From positions 8,003,118 through 8,067,117 of the forward strand of contig OY811980.1 of NCBI GenBank assembly GCA_963681505.1: 64,000 bases of DNA. Reading direction: 5' to 3'. Both the position numbers and the translations under genes were made by a program. Position 1 is the stretch's first letter. Every line of letters starts with the position of its first letter. The stretch is from Eunapius fragilis. Lineage: Eukaryota > Porifera > Demospongiae > Spongillida > Spongillidae. The notes beneath the pieces were generated by a model, which did not search any database, had not been told where the DNA came from, and saw nothing but the letters and a program-made list of their open reading frames with translations. Of the stretch, positions 1 through 11,600 are shown in pieces.

Positions 1-1025
1 GGCCGGATGGCCTGAATGGTTATCACGCATCACTCATGTCATGCGGTCTCCCATGCATCATTATATAGTCATGCATATATACAAGAGCTGATTAATCGAA
101 GAACAGGTGCCGCAATATATATAATATTATAATTATAATTATAATTATTATAATTATAATTATAATTATTATATTTATAATTATAATTATATATATAATC
201 AAGAATGCAATAAAAGATATAACCCCGGTGGGCATGCATGGTTTCACATATATGCATCTCTATAAAAGAACTACTTGAATTAAACTCCACCCACATCAAT
301 AGCTGACATGCAGGTCAACTGAATTTCCAGCCATGCACAATTATGTGCAAACCAACCTCGATGTACAAACCACTTAGGCAGGAACTGGCGGTGTGAGATG
401 AGAGCGAAGCAAGACCGCGAATCAATTGATTTCACAAATGATCACTTGTAAAATCATCGCATGATTGAACACAGGGTGCATGCTCAATCATCTAAAATTG
501 ATTTGACGCCCTGTGCGCCCGGAAAGAAACATTGACAATGGCTGAAATAGACTTATCACGCATATAATGCACTATAACGTCCTATATAGAGGCCTGCAAA
601 TATACGTGCGCTGATGTATGTTTTGTTTATTGACACTTATACTATCCAACTTTTAAAGAATGTTTTCACGACCTTACGATGCCATTCCGGATCTCGATCA
701 CGACTCACGATATTTCATTCCAAAGACAAGTATGGGTTGCCCAATACCATATTTTCTCCAGCTTGGCTCCTGAGAGATTGTTAACATAGGCAGCACATTT
801 TTATTATGTAAGTCACCCGATAAGGTTTTCGCTTACATTTGAATTGTGGGCCATCCTTTCTAATGTACTCGAAGACGTCATGATCATTATGTCTAAACCT
901 TTAAGTTCTGTTGTCTGTTGTCCTATTTGAAAACTCGCTTCCAAGAAGGTAGATGGATCGCGTGGAACACGTAGCCCGTCCACTATCGTAATCTACGAAC
1001 ACACGGATTATTTTATTGATGCTTA

Positions 1026-1105
1026 GGGGCCGTTCATAAATTACGTCACGCTATTTATGGACCCCCCCCCTCCCATTCAGCGTGACGTAATTAATGAACG
1101 GCCCC
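1026..1105. mobile_element. MITE with GGGGCCGTTCATAA ends and TTA target duplication
   Basis: An 80-bp element whose ends are inverted copies of a sequence starting GGGGCCGTTCATAAATTACG, separated by a short C-rich loop. It is flanked by TTA on both sides (1023-1025 and 1106-1108). A TTA duplication and short inverted ends suggest a non-autonomous PIF/Harbinger-type element; the superfamily is inferred from the duplication only. A related single end lies at 63220-63248, so the family occurs at least twice in the window. Confidence 0.7.
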
Positions 1106-1506
1106 TTAAGGGTCATCTATTATATAATGCGAGCGTTGCTGTGATGTAATCCATCCGCTGCCGTGACTGGGTCTGGGGGCGAGATTACATTTATCTGACC
1201 ACAAAATGCTGTCGTTAGCGTTCATTAGCAAGTAGCGTTTTTTATTTGACTTGCTGCATAACATAATCCTTAAATGGCCTTGCATGCTATTTCGCATGTT
1301 CGGGTTTATAGGGATACATGTACGTATAATTTAAATATGTTAACGAATCCACCCACGTTATTTGGTCTGGGCGCGAGATTAAAAAACCAGGATGCGGATC
1401 ATAATTTACCATTATCTCCAGCAGAGCTTGCCCGCCGGATTGTAATCAGGTCTTTCAAATGAAGTACCGTGACGGTGTCTCTGAATGAAAATGCAGGCAC
1501 ACTGTG

Positions 1507-1849
1507 CGCACGCGCTAGTTGGGCGTAGCCCGACCTTCGCGTATTGGCGAAGGTCGGGTACCAAACCCGCACAGTTTTTGTACAGACGTATTATGCAATT
1601 TGTCAATGAATTTTGGCGTGTTATACAATCGGGTTCAATGAATAATTATATAAATTAAGTGTACATCAGATTGGCTTTACTACCAGCTGCGCAAAATATA
1701 TTTATTGGGCGATAATTGCCCGCAGTGAAATGCTGCATTCTGATTGGACTGCAAACCCCGTTGCAGCTTGTACAAAAACTGTGCGGGTTTGGTACCCGAC
1801 CTTCCGCCAATACGCGAAGGTCGGGCTACGCCCAACTACGCACGCGCCG
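1507..1849. mobile_element. Foldback element with 80-base arms
   Basis: The left arm (about 1507-1586) and right arm (about 1769-1849) are inverted copies of each other. Each contains its own smaller hairpin, CCCGACCTTCGC paired with GCGAAGGTCGGG. The spacer of about 180 bases is AT-rich and non-coding. I could not identify a target duplication. It abuts the palindromic element at 1857. Confidence 0.55.
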
Positions 1850-1856
1850 CGTGGTA

Positions 1857-1983
1857 TAGTCTCGTACCCAGACCCAGATTCCCAACAGCTGCGGATGGAT
1901 TACATCACCGCTACGTGAAAGTGGCCGTAGCGGTGATGTAATCCACCGCAGCTGTTGGGAATCTGGGTCTGGGTACGAGACTA
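1857..1983. mobile_element. Palindromic MITE with TAGTCTCGTACCC ends
   Basis: A 127-bp near-perfect palindrome beginning TAGTCTCGTACCCAGACC and ending in its reverse complement, with arms of about 60 bases. The same terminal sequence bounds a longer element at 22036-22444 and appears with more divergence at about 23838-23921 and 49165-49252, so this is one repeated family. No coding capacity is visible. Confidence 0.7.
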
Positions 1984-2062
1984 GCGTGGCCACGTGGTGA
2001 TACATATGATTAATCAAAGATAATCTCTGCACAAATATGCACACACAGGTTCACACAAGTAG

Positions 2063-3039
2063 TCAAACAAGTGTAGCACTGATTGGATGCTGTGGCTTCA
2101 TGGTCACGTACTCGTTCTGTTCCGCGTACTCCTTGAGTGCGTCATGACAGAACACGTACTGCCCCTATTAAGGTGATACAACACACTCATCCAAATGTGC
2201 CATATGCAGTTCTTTGATGGTCTCTTACCAGAGTCATGACAAAGTTCTGACGACGAGCTCTTGAGGACTTGATGAACTGGAAGAAGTCCACCACATGTTC
2301 AGTCCTAAGTCTCTCCATCATGGCATGGATGGTGATGAAGGTACCAGTACGACCCATGCCATCACTATCATGAAAAGTGTAATTAAACATAGGAGAGGCA
2401 AGGGTGGTTTGTAGATATCCTGATTGACTCACTGACCACTCTAGATAAGCACCAATCAAAACACCTCACTTGCATTGCACACCACTCCTACACACACACA
2501 GCTCACTTGCATTGCACACCACTCCTACACACACACACCTCACTTGCATTGCACACCACTCCTACACACACACACAGCTCACTTGCATTGCACACCACTC
2601 CTACACACACACACAGCTCACTTGCACACCACTGTGATACACTTGTCTTCAGACTGTACAAACTGGGGTTTGGAAGCCATCGTAAGCACTGGAGCACAGG
2701 AGGGTGGATTGCTGTGCTCTGGCCAATCGGTGTAGTAGAATAGGTGTACAGTAATGTTGCCTTGGCTATCAGCCTACAAATGTAAGAAGTGAAGGAGGAA
2801 GGAAGAAAAGTTGAAGAGAGTGACACTTTCTGTTACTTTTCCCTTTCAGTCTCACCTTCTGTTCTTTCAGTTCCAGTCTGTACACTGTAATACCATCCTT
2901 TGCTGAGCTGTCAGGATTTCCTGTCAGAGTGACTGACATTTTCCCATACACCAGTGTCTCTCCTGGCCACATAGGCCAGTACTGAACCACTCTGTCCTGT
3001 TAGTGAAGGGTAACATAGCAGTCATGAATGCACACAACC

Positions 3040-3104
<65 letters not shown>

Positions 3105-6100
3105 ACATTACCTCATCCAGACGACACAACACGACAATGGTCATACTCTTGAACTCCCACACCATCCTCCAGAAGTCTTCCACTGTGTTCTCAAGAGGGG
3201 CTTGGGCAGCTATGTAGGCATTACGTACCTTGTATCCCTATATGGAGTGATGGAGTGTTACCATGGACATAAATACACATCACTGACATCTATACAGCTG
3301 GCATTGATGTACTCGGATCCTTGCACCCCTGTTGATTTGAGTCGAGCACGACTGAGGCTAACTGTATTAAGAGGAGTGGCATTAAGGTGGGTGTGGCTTT
3401 AATTTGGGAGTGGTATTAAGATGGGTGTGACTTGAATGTGGGAGTGGCATTAAGGTGGGTGTGGCTTTAATTTGGGAGTGGCCTTAACGTGGGAGTGGCC
3501 TTAATGTGGGAGTGGCCTTAAGGTGGGAGTGGCCTTAATGTGGGAGTGGCCTTAATGTGGGAGTGGCCTTAAGGTGTGTAGTGTACATAAAAAGGTTTAG
3601 TGATTTTGATAAAAAGAGGCACGGGTGAGACATTATGGTGTGGGGAGGAGGGAGTGATTGGAAGGAGTTCAACATGAGCGTATGTGAATCATGGTTATGA
3701 GGGAATGAGGGAGGGGATGATGCTTACATGTTACACGGTCGTCATAGCGATTCTTGCCAACATTGTACTGCCGTCTCGCCTCTGTAATATCTCTATCAGT
3801 TGGCTTATAACTAAACCTCTCCAGGAGCTGGAGGAATGAATGATGAATAGTCAGACCACTACCTTAGTCCTATGAAATCAATGAATCAATTCTTAAAGCA
3901 TACCCCTTCCCTTCTGCACCCTCAACCCTCCTATTGTACATTTAACCCTTTTCAACCCTCCTATTGTACATTTAACCCTTTTCAACCCTACTGTTGAGTT
4001 TAGATAAATTCATATTCTTCAGTTGTATCTATTTATGCTAAGAAATGCTGGAGGGAACTGGTTGTACATGTACGATCTCTATGGAGACTTTGGATCACAG
4101 GGGGTCACAAGGAGATCACCTGGGGTCACATGGGATGACTTTGCTACATACCTCAAACTGTTCTTCAAATTGTGACCTGTTTCCATCATGAGGCCGTCTG
4201 TGCAGCTCATCCACCCTGCTGTGCAGGTCAGAGGCATCAATACGAGTGTCCCCACATGTGATGACCTCATTGAGGGCATCATGGATGAACATGTACTGGG
4301 CCTGTATGGGATGCAGTGTATCTTGATATTTGAATGATATATTGAGCGACGTGAAGGGTGATCATTAGGTACACTACTGGACCTACACAGGGCACACAGG
4401 ACCTACACAGGGCACACTGGACCTACACACCACTGGGTCTACACAGACCTACACACCACTGGGTCTACACAGTGCACACTGGACCTACACACCACTGGGT
4501 CTACACAGGGCACACTGGACCTACACAGGGCACACTGGACCTACACAGGGCACACTGGACCTACACACCACTGGACCTACACAGGGCACACTGGACCTAC
4601 ACACCACTGGGTCTACACAGGGCACACTGGACCTACACACCACTGGGTCTACACAGGGCACACTGGACCTACACACTACACATACCAAGGTCTCGACAGC
4701 CAACAGCCTCTGCCTCTTGGTGTCACTGAAACATTCACACACGTTCACGGTGTCCTTCTCCTTCAGTCGCTCCAACATGCAGTCCAAGATGATGAACACA
4801 CCAGACCTTCCCACACCTGAGCTACAGTGGACCACCATGGGGGGACCATCTTGTCTGTGTTCACTGCGCACACGTTGGATGAACCCAATGAAAGAAGTGG
4901 CAGATGTTGGTGTACCAAAGTCTGGCCACCCTACATACTGATAGTGCAGCACTATTAGTGGTTTATCATCATCCTACATGTATAAATATATTTACACATT
5001 AATACAGTCATTTTAATATAAGTAGGTGTGACCATAACGTAAGTAGGTGTGGTCACACTTACCTTCTCAACTCTGATCCTTCTAGTCACATAGTCAGCAA
5101 AGGGTGCGGCCTCTTCCAAGGTGACCCTCGGATCATGTAATGGTTCCATGGTCCCTCCCACATTGTCTGGCCAGTACTGCTCACACTTACGCTACACATC
5201 ATATGGGCGGACACATAAGACTGGGGAAGAGGGGGAGGGGGCGTGCCTTACCTTCCCTCCCTCATTGCACTGGGTCAACATGACTATGGTGTTCACCTTC
5301 TCCTGCCAAACCATCCTCCAGAAGTCGCTCACAGTGGATGGCATGGGACCCTGGGCCATGATGTATGCGTGTGCCTTCTTGTAGCCCTATAAGGGGAGGA
5401 GCATGATGTAGTCATGGCAACAAGACAGGTCGTGGTTACTGACATCAATGAAGGAGGCATTGATGTAGTCTGATCCATCTTCACCCTCTATCATAGAAAG
5501 GTGTACCCTGTTATGGTCATCTTGAATAGAGGGTTAGACGTGGGTGTTGGTCACATTGGAATGCTTGAACACAGTAATGCTCACATGGGGATATGTTGTG
5601 GAACCTGTTCTTGCTCTTGTTACAGGGAAGAGCAGCTGCCTTTGTTGGGTGCTGGCATTCGGGGATGGACTGGAACTCTCTGTCAAACATCTTATCTCTA
5701 TCCTGATGCATGAAGGTAACGTGGTCTGCAAAGTCTCTGATGTACACCGGACCACCAACAGGAACTGCAAAGACAAGAGAGCTATGTCATGAAGGAAGAA
5801 ACCAGATGACCTTACCTGTCTGGACTACCTCCCTAAAGCTCCCATCAACACCTTCCACCTCTGTGACAGGGACAGGCTGCACCTCAGTGCTTTTGAATTC
5901 CAATTGCAACTCATCTGGTCCTATGGACAAGCATTGTCTCTTTGTCCTGTGGAGGCGTTGCAGTTAAAATATGGAGAGGGGGGAGAGAGAGGGAGGGGGG
6001 GGAGGGGGAGGGAGGGGGAGGGAGGAAAGGGGTGAGCTTACCTGTTAGCCCTGGCTAGGACTGCACAGACAATGAGGATGATGGCCATAATGGCTATAAT

Positions 6101-8395
6101 GGCTACCACTGCAGCTGCTACTGGAATGATGCAGATAAGGTATAGGGAGCCACATGATGATGAAACTGCTGTGGCTGTTGCTATGGTTATTGAAGTAGCA
6201 CTGCATGAGTGCTCTGAACTCAGAATAGCAATAATCTACTTACTTTCAGGCATAGCTGTGGTAGTGGTGGTTGCCCCAACACCAGCTGTGGTTCCAGCAC
6301 TGACTGATACCACATAGGTCACCATTGGGTCCAGCCCAGTGATGAGGTATGTGGTGATGTCAGCAGTCAGGATAGCTGTCCCTCCTCCTGTGGTCCCTCT
6401 GGCTCTACTGGTACTGGGTGTCCAGGTGACCAGGTAGTACCTCACAAACCCTCTGGCCTCAACTGGAGACAGAGGCTTCCACCTCAGAAGGATGGTGCTT
6501 ACATTTATTGAAGTGACATTAATGTTCAGGGTACCACTGGGAGCTGATGAGTGACCAAAAGGAATGGGTGCCATTACTTCAAATAGTCATACTTACCCAA
6601 CTCCTGAGAGAATAGAGTTAGTGTTTTGTTTTCACCTATCATGGTTCCAAATATTGCCCGCACGGTTGCTATGTAGGGTACCCCTGCAACTGAAGGAGAC
6701 AGCAGATATATGGTCCATACCTTCCTTCATACCAAACACATACCATAACTTTTTGTCAAGGTGTAGTTTTGCAATGTGGTAGTGCCCATTTCTATCAGGG
6801 TACCCTCTGAGTACGTTGTCATGGCAACAATATAGTAGGAGATCTTATTACAGTTCAGTACAGGCGCCTCCCACACAATCCTTAAAAGTTGTCCATATGA
6901 CTGGAGACTGAGTCCAGATACCACACCAGCTGTACAGAGGAGGGTCATGTGATTATATTCATATAAGTAATTAGCCTCTTTCTATCTCACACACACAAAC
7001 ACACACCCATATGACTTACAAACTGAGAAGTTGACCACTCCTGTGGTAGCATAGGCCACTATGGGAACATCATCTGGAACAGCCACTGATGCCTCACACC
7101 TGTAGACATAGCTACCTCCCACAGAGGACCCAGCTATGGTCAGCATGCTCACATTGGACCCTGCAGGGGTCACAGTCACATCTGTGCCAGGAACCCCTGG
7201 ATCCAGGGGAGTGAATGTTCCATTTTCCCCACTGATACTTCTGGACCACCTGAAGACCAAAGAGGGAACAACTGACAGAGGTTTGGCAGCTGTACAGTTG
7301 AGCTGGAAGACTGCTTGCTGACAGGAAGTGCCATTGATAGAGGGACTAAGAGTTTGGGCTGAGGGAGAGAACCAGACATGGAGCATCCAGTACACATGGC
7401 ATGGAGGACATACCAGTGACCACAACAGAGGCATTAGAAGGGGATGGTGTGTATTGGGTGAAGTATGGAGTGTACAATGTCCCCACCAAGCACTGGTACA
7501 TAGTGTTATTGTCCTTTGAGCTCACGGTTGAGAAGGTGAGCGTTGAGGTATATCCATATATTGATTGACCAAGGGATAAGATGGACGCATTGGTTGCAGA
7601 TATACGACCATTGGATGGTACTTTTCCACTTGGACCTATCCATTGGACATCCAGTGCCTTGGTGCTCTGAAAACTCAGGGATGCTGTACAGCTTGTAGAC
7701 AGTGGTACCCCAACGGTGCCTTGTGATACCACTCCAGCACTGATTGTTGCTTGAACTACAGTAAATGACAAAATCAGACAACTAGTCCCCAGTCCAACCC
7801 CTCACCTGTGACGTTGAAGGCATAGCTGGCAGTTCTACTAACTCCATTTGCACTGGCATTGCATACGTACATTCCTGCATATGACAGGACCACTGGAGAT
7901 GGCAGTGTAAGTGACCTTGATGTGGTACTGCCAGAGGTTGTTTGAGCTCCCACTGATCCAGCGGGGTATGAGGTCCACGTGACATTGGTGGAGTTTGGTG
8001 TAGCCATGCAGGTCAAGACATATTGTGTTGCAGTTCCTAACACAGCTGCAGATGGAGCTCCACTTGTGATGGAGACGGTAATGGTCTGGGCACTGGCTGT
8101 CAGGTCATTCGAGAATGTGATTATGTTGCTTTGTATTATATCTTAAGTATATTTCTACACATGGTATTGTTCTGGCTAAGCAGTTGCACTCCTCGCACGT
8201 ACCACAGCAGTTCTTTTAACATAAATGGCTTTGTAAACCCCGTAAAGTGCTAAGCCGCGCAGCAGAAGTATGCGCATGCGACAACAATGTAGCCTGTTAG
8301 CGCGCGCGCGCGCCTGTAACTCTTATGTATAATATACTGAACTGACCTGACCCGATGGCCGCCAGCACTAGCAGGCACAAGTTGGATATCTCCAT
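2063..8395 (-). CDS. G1: receptor-type protein tyrosine phosphatase with two PTP domains
   Basis: Single-pass receptor predicted to sense ligands outside the cell and remove phosphate from tyrosine inside. Twenty-two exons in transcript order: 8347-8395, 7806-8096, 7414-7755, 7020-7358, 6744-6929, 6597-6689, 6244-6543, 6042-6213, 5816-5946, 5585-5764, 5444-5520, 5252-5386, 5063-5191, 4686-4973, 4152-4301, 3728-3827, 3288-3361, 3112-3237, 2856-2996, 2622-2773, 2229-2364, 2063-2164. Their sum is 3693 bases, 1230 codons plus stop. Exon 1 starts [15 protein letters not shown], a signal peptide. Exons 2-4 are Ig domains, 5-7 two FN3 domains, exon 8 the membrane span. D1 has KNRF, WPDFGTP and [10 protein letters not shown], so it should be active. 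D2 has KNRY, WPE instead of WPD, and VCNDGMGRTG (His lost, Cys and Arg kept). The juxtamembrane exon is unlike that of G3-G6. Extracellular introns are phase 1. Confidence 0.92.
2466..2640. repeat. 36-bp minisatellite carrying a repeated 5' splice site (G1, D2)
   Basis: Four to five tandem units, each containing CTCACTTGCA on the plus strand. On the gene strand this is TGCAAGTGAG, the end of the WPE exon plus its splice donor. The donor that keeps D2 in frame is the one bounding the exon at 2622. The remaining copies lie downstream in the intron. The array appears to have grown by duplicating the exon-intron boundary. Confidence 0.75.
3034..3103. repeat. (CA)n microsatellite in G1 intron
   Basis: About 35 CA units lie directly after the splice donor of the [12 protein letters not shown] exon. 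The homologous intron carries CA tracts of different length in G3 (18221-18240), G4 (25678-25755) and G6 (50833-50928), so the repeat is ancestral to the duplications and unstable. Confidence 0.9.
3385..3575. repeat. 17-bp minisatellite in G1 intron
   Basis: Tandem GTGGGAGTGGCCTTAAT-like units with small variation fill the intron between the KNRY exon and the SEYINAS exon of D2. In G3, G4, G5 and G6 the same intron carries other repeats, with 15-bp or 30-bp units. Confidence 0.8.
4370..4685. repeat. Minisatellite after the D1 catalytic exon of G1
   Basis: About 15 imperfect units of roughly 21 bases built from GGCACACTGGACCTACACA and CACCACTGGGTCTACACAG. The array starts about 20 bases downstream of the donor of the [10 protein letters not shown] exon (donor at 4685). 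In G4 and G6 the equivalent intron position carries an unrelated 30-bp repeat. Confidence 0.85.
5964..6034. repeat. Purine-rich GGGAGG tract in G1 intron
   Basis: A plus-strand G/A-only tract in the intron between the membrane exon and the juxtamembrane exon. On the transcribed gene it is a long polypyrimidine run upstream of the 3' splice site. Longer equivalents lie in G4 (29540-29860) and G6 (55120-55480), but one intron further downstream. Confidence 0.8.
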
Positions 8396-8693
8396 GGCGT
8401 TAGCGGAGCAGATTTGACCGCTGTGCAAAGATTCCGGGCTGATCCTTGAGTCAACTGAAGTGTTGAGTGGGGGACGTGTCTGCTATTTGGTGAGCTCGCA
8501 GTATTAGGGCATTGTGCGTGGAGCGGTGTCAACTGTTAATACCGTATCAGCATTCCGAAGAGCGGGCTGTTATCGTAGTACGGAGTCGCGTAACGTTCAA
8601 TTCATGGTGTACGCTCATGCATGCATGTGCTTTGGCTGACAGAATCGCAATCAAAAATGTAATTAAAGCGTGCAATTAAAGCTATCAGGCCGC

Positions 8694-11600
8694 TTAAACG
8701 TCGGTCGAAACGCTTGCTGTAATGGATCGTAACTTTCCAAGCTGTTCTTGTTGATGTGGGTTTTCCGCAAAGTCTGCAACTGCTTCATGGCAGTATATGT
8801 ATTGTTCCTGCAGATGGGAGGAGTGGTTACGCTGCAATAATGCACTGTTGAAATAAGCTCACTATTGTCTTCACAAAGTTCTGACGATGAGCTCTTGAGG
8901 ACTTGATGAACTGGAAGAAGTCCACCACATGTTCAGTCTTAAGTCTCTCCATCATGGCATGGATGGTGATGAAGGTACCAGTACGACCCATGCCATCACT
9001 GGGGGGAGAGGGGGAGGGAGGAGAGTGAAGAAGCAAGTGCAATAACTATGGAATATCTGTTATCCATGCAGAACAAAGGGGAGGACCAGCTATATATGTG
9101 TTACTTTAGATCATAAGGCATGTTGCTTGTGTCATTCCCTAAAGTTCAATTTTAATGCACATGCATCCATGGATTTAGTTAAACATTTTGTTTCAATCAC
9201 AACAACTTTGGTCCATATGTTCTACAATCACAGCATATCTCACTGTGCTGTGTGGATGTAGACGCGTACACGTGTTATGCTATGGCTGTGCCTACACTAC
9301 ATGGCTCCCCAAGTACTCTAACAGGGCCATAACCAGGGGAGTTCATAACCAAAAAAACCTGTTTTTACTAGCAATTTTACGGGTTTCCTTGGTTACAAAC
9401 CCCCTCTGGTTATGGCCCTGTCTAAAGAGGTGTGTCTACACTGGCTCCCCAATTACTCTAAAGAACAGTGGCTCTCCAATTAAAGTGGCTTACTTGCATA
9501 GTACTGTAATATACTGGTTGTTCCCTTGAATTTGAGCTTTTGAAATAGCCTTGCAAATTTGAATAACAGGGCCATTGGATGAGGGCCTGCCATTCTCAGG
9601 CCATCCAGTGTAGTGAAACAAGTGTACTGTGTTACATTGAGTTGGAACCTACAGATAGGTGGGTTTGTAAGGACAAGAGAAGAAGATGAGCAGAGACAAG
9701 GTAAGTAAGAGAGGGAGGGTGATGATATGAGGGGAGAAAGGTTAAGAGAAAAGGGGAGAGGAAGTAAGGTGCATGAAGAGACATGGTTCCTACCATTTCT
9801 TCATTTAATCGCAGTTCATATACTTTAAGTTGTTTATTTGAACTGCTAGGCATTCTTGTCAAGGTTACTGCCACCTTTCCATACATCAGTGTCTCTCCTG
9901 GTCTCATAGGCCAGTACTGAACCACTCTGTCCTGTTAAAGTTAGTGAAGAATAGCAGTCATGCATGCACACACATGCGCACAAACAACAAGTAAGTTCTT
10001 CCACACATGGACACACATACAAACACACACAAACACACTCACACATTACCTCATCCAGACTACACAACATGACAATGGTCATACTCTTGAACTCCCACAC
10101 CATCCTCCAGAAGTCTTCCACTGTGTTCTCAAGAGGGGCTTGGGCAGCTATGTAGGTATTGGATCCCCCCTCATATCCCTACATGGAGTGATAGGGTGTG
10201 CTACCATGGACATATATACACATTGAGGCATCACTGACATCTATACAGCTGGCATTGATGTACTCGGATCCTTGTACACCTGTAGGTCTGATACATGCTC
10301 GATTGAGGTTATCTGAGGGATGGGAAGGTGAGAAGTGATGGAGGTGAGGAGTGATAAAAGTGGAGTGGTGGTGGAATTTACTTACATGGTATGCGATCTT
10401 TATAACGATTCTTGTCACTATTGTGCTGCTGCCTGGCTTCTGAATTATCACTGTCAGCTGGAACTGTCAATAGGAGCTGGATAAGAGGAACCAGGGTCAA
10501 AGCCAAATACTGGTGTTCAATCAATGGCAGAAACGTTTATAAAGCAATATTTGGTGGAGGTACTGAATCACAGCAAAAAATGCATTTGCATAATCTAAAC
10601 TTGGATCGTATCTAAAGTGGTGATTCGATGGATAGCCAAGTAACAGGAGGTGAGAGCATGCACTCATGTGACCATTCTTCCCACTTCATTATGTGATTTA
10701 ACCATCACCTCATACTGCTCCTCAAATCCTGAGTGGCTTGTCCCATTAACTACTCTGTGCAGTGCATTGATCTTAGTGCGCAGTTCCGAAGCATCAATGT
10801 GAGTGTCTACACTTGTGATTGGTTCATTTGAAAATGGTACAATATCAGGAAGCTTCCCTCCATTCATATATGACTTCAATTCAATATCATCTTTAGTTTC
10901 CTTTGCGGGAGAGTTTGTGTCTCCAGGCACATAATTTAATGACACACTTGAGGATAATTCACCACTGTTTTGTGATTTGACCCTGAACATATTAATATCA
11001 TTACTGAAATCAAGATGGCTGGAGCTAGACACAGAGCTTACCTGCAAGAATGTCTGACCAAAACAATACTGACAACTATAATGGCCACTAGAACAACTAC
11101 AGGAACAGCCGTAGCAATGGATAGGGTACAGGCCATGTCACACATGGTGGCCAATGTTGATGGTATCGATGACATTAATGTTGGCTGAGCTGAGTAACAA
11201 TTGGAGTTACTCAAAAGGAAATATTGCACAACACAGATTACTTGAATGCTTACTTGTGGTAGTGGTGTTTGGCATAGCTGTGGCAGTGGTGTTTGGCATA
11301 GCAGTGGTAGTGGTGTTTGCCCCAACACCAGCTGTGGTTCCAGCACTGACTGATACCACATAGGTCACCATTGGGTCCAGCCCAGTGATGAGGTATGTGG
11401 TGATGTCAGCAGTCAGGTTAGCTGTCCCTCCTCCTGTGGTCCCTCTGGTTCTACTGGTACTGGGTGTCCAGGTGACCAGGTAGTACCTCACAAACCCTCT
11501 GGCCTCAACTGGAGACAGAGGCTTCCATCTCAGAAGGATGGTGCTTGCATTTATTGAGGTGACCACAATGTCCAGGGTACCACTGGGAGCTGATGTGTAA

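Larger units (their letters stand above)
1..2062. other. Left flank, no gene recognised
   Basis: I find no convincing exon here. The stretch holds an AT-rich self-complementary tract of AATTATAATTAT-type repeats (about 118-205), a small TTA-flanked inverted-repeat element (1026-1105), a foldback with 80-base arms (1507-1849) and a near-perfect palindromic element (1857-1983). The last three are annotated separately. The short open frames overlapping them are inverted-repeat readthrough. Confidence 0.6.
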
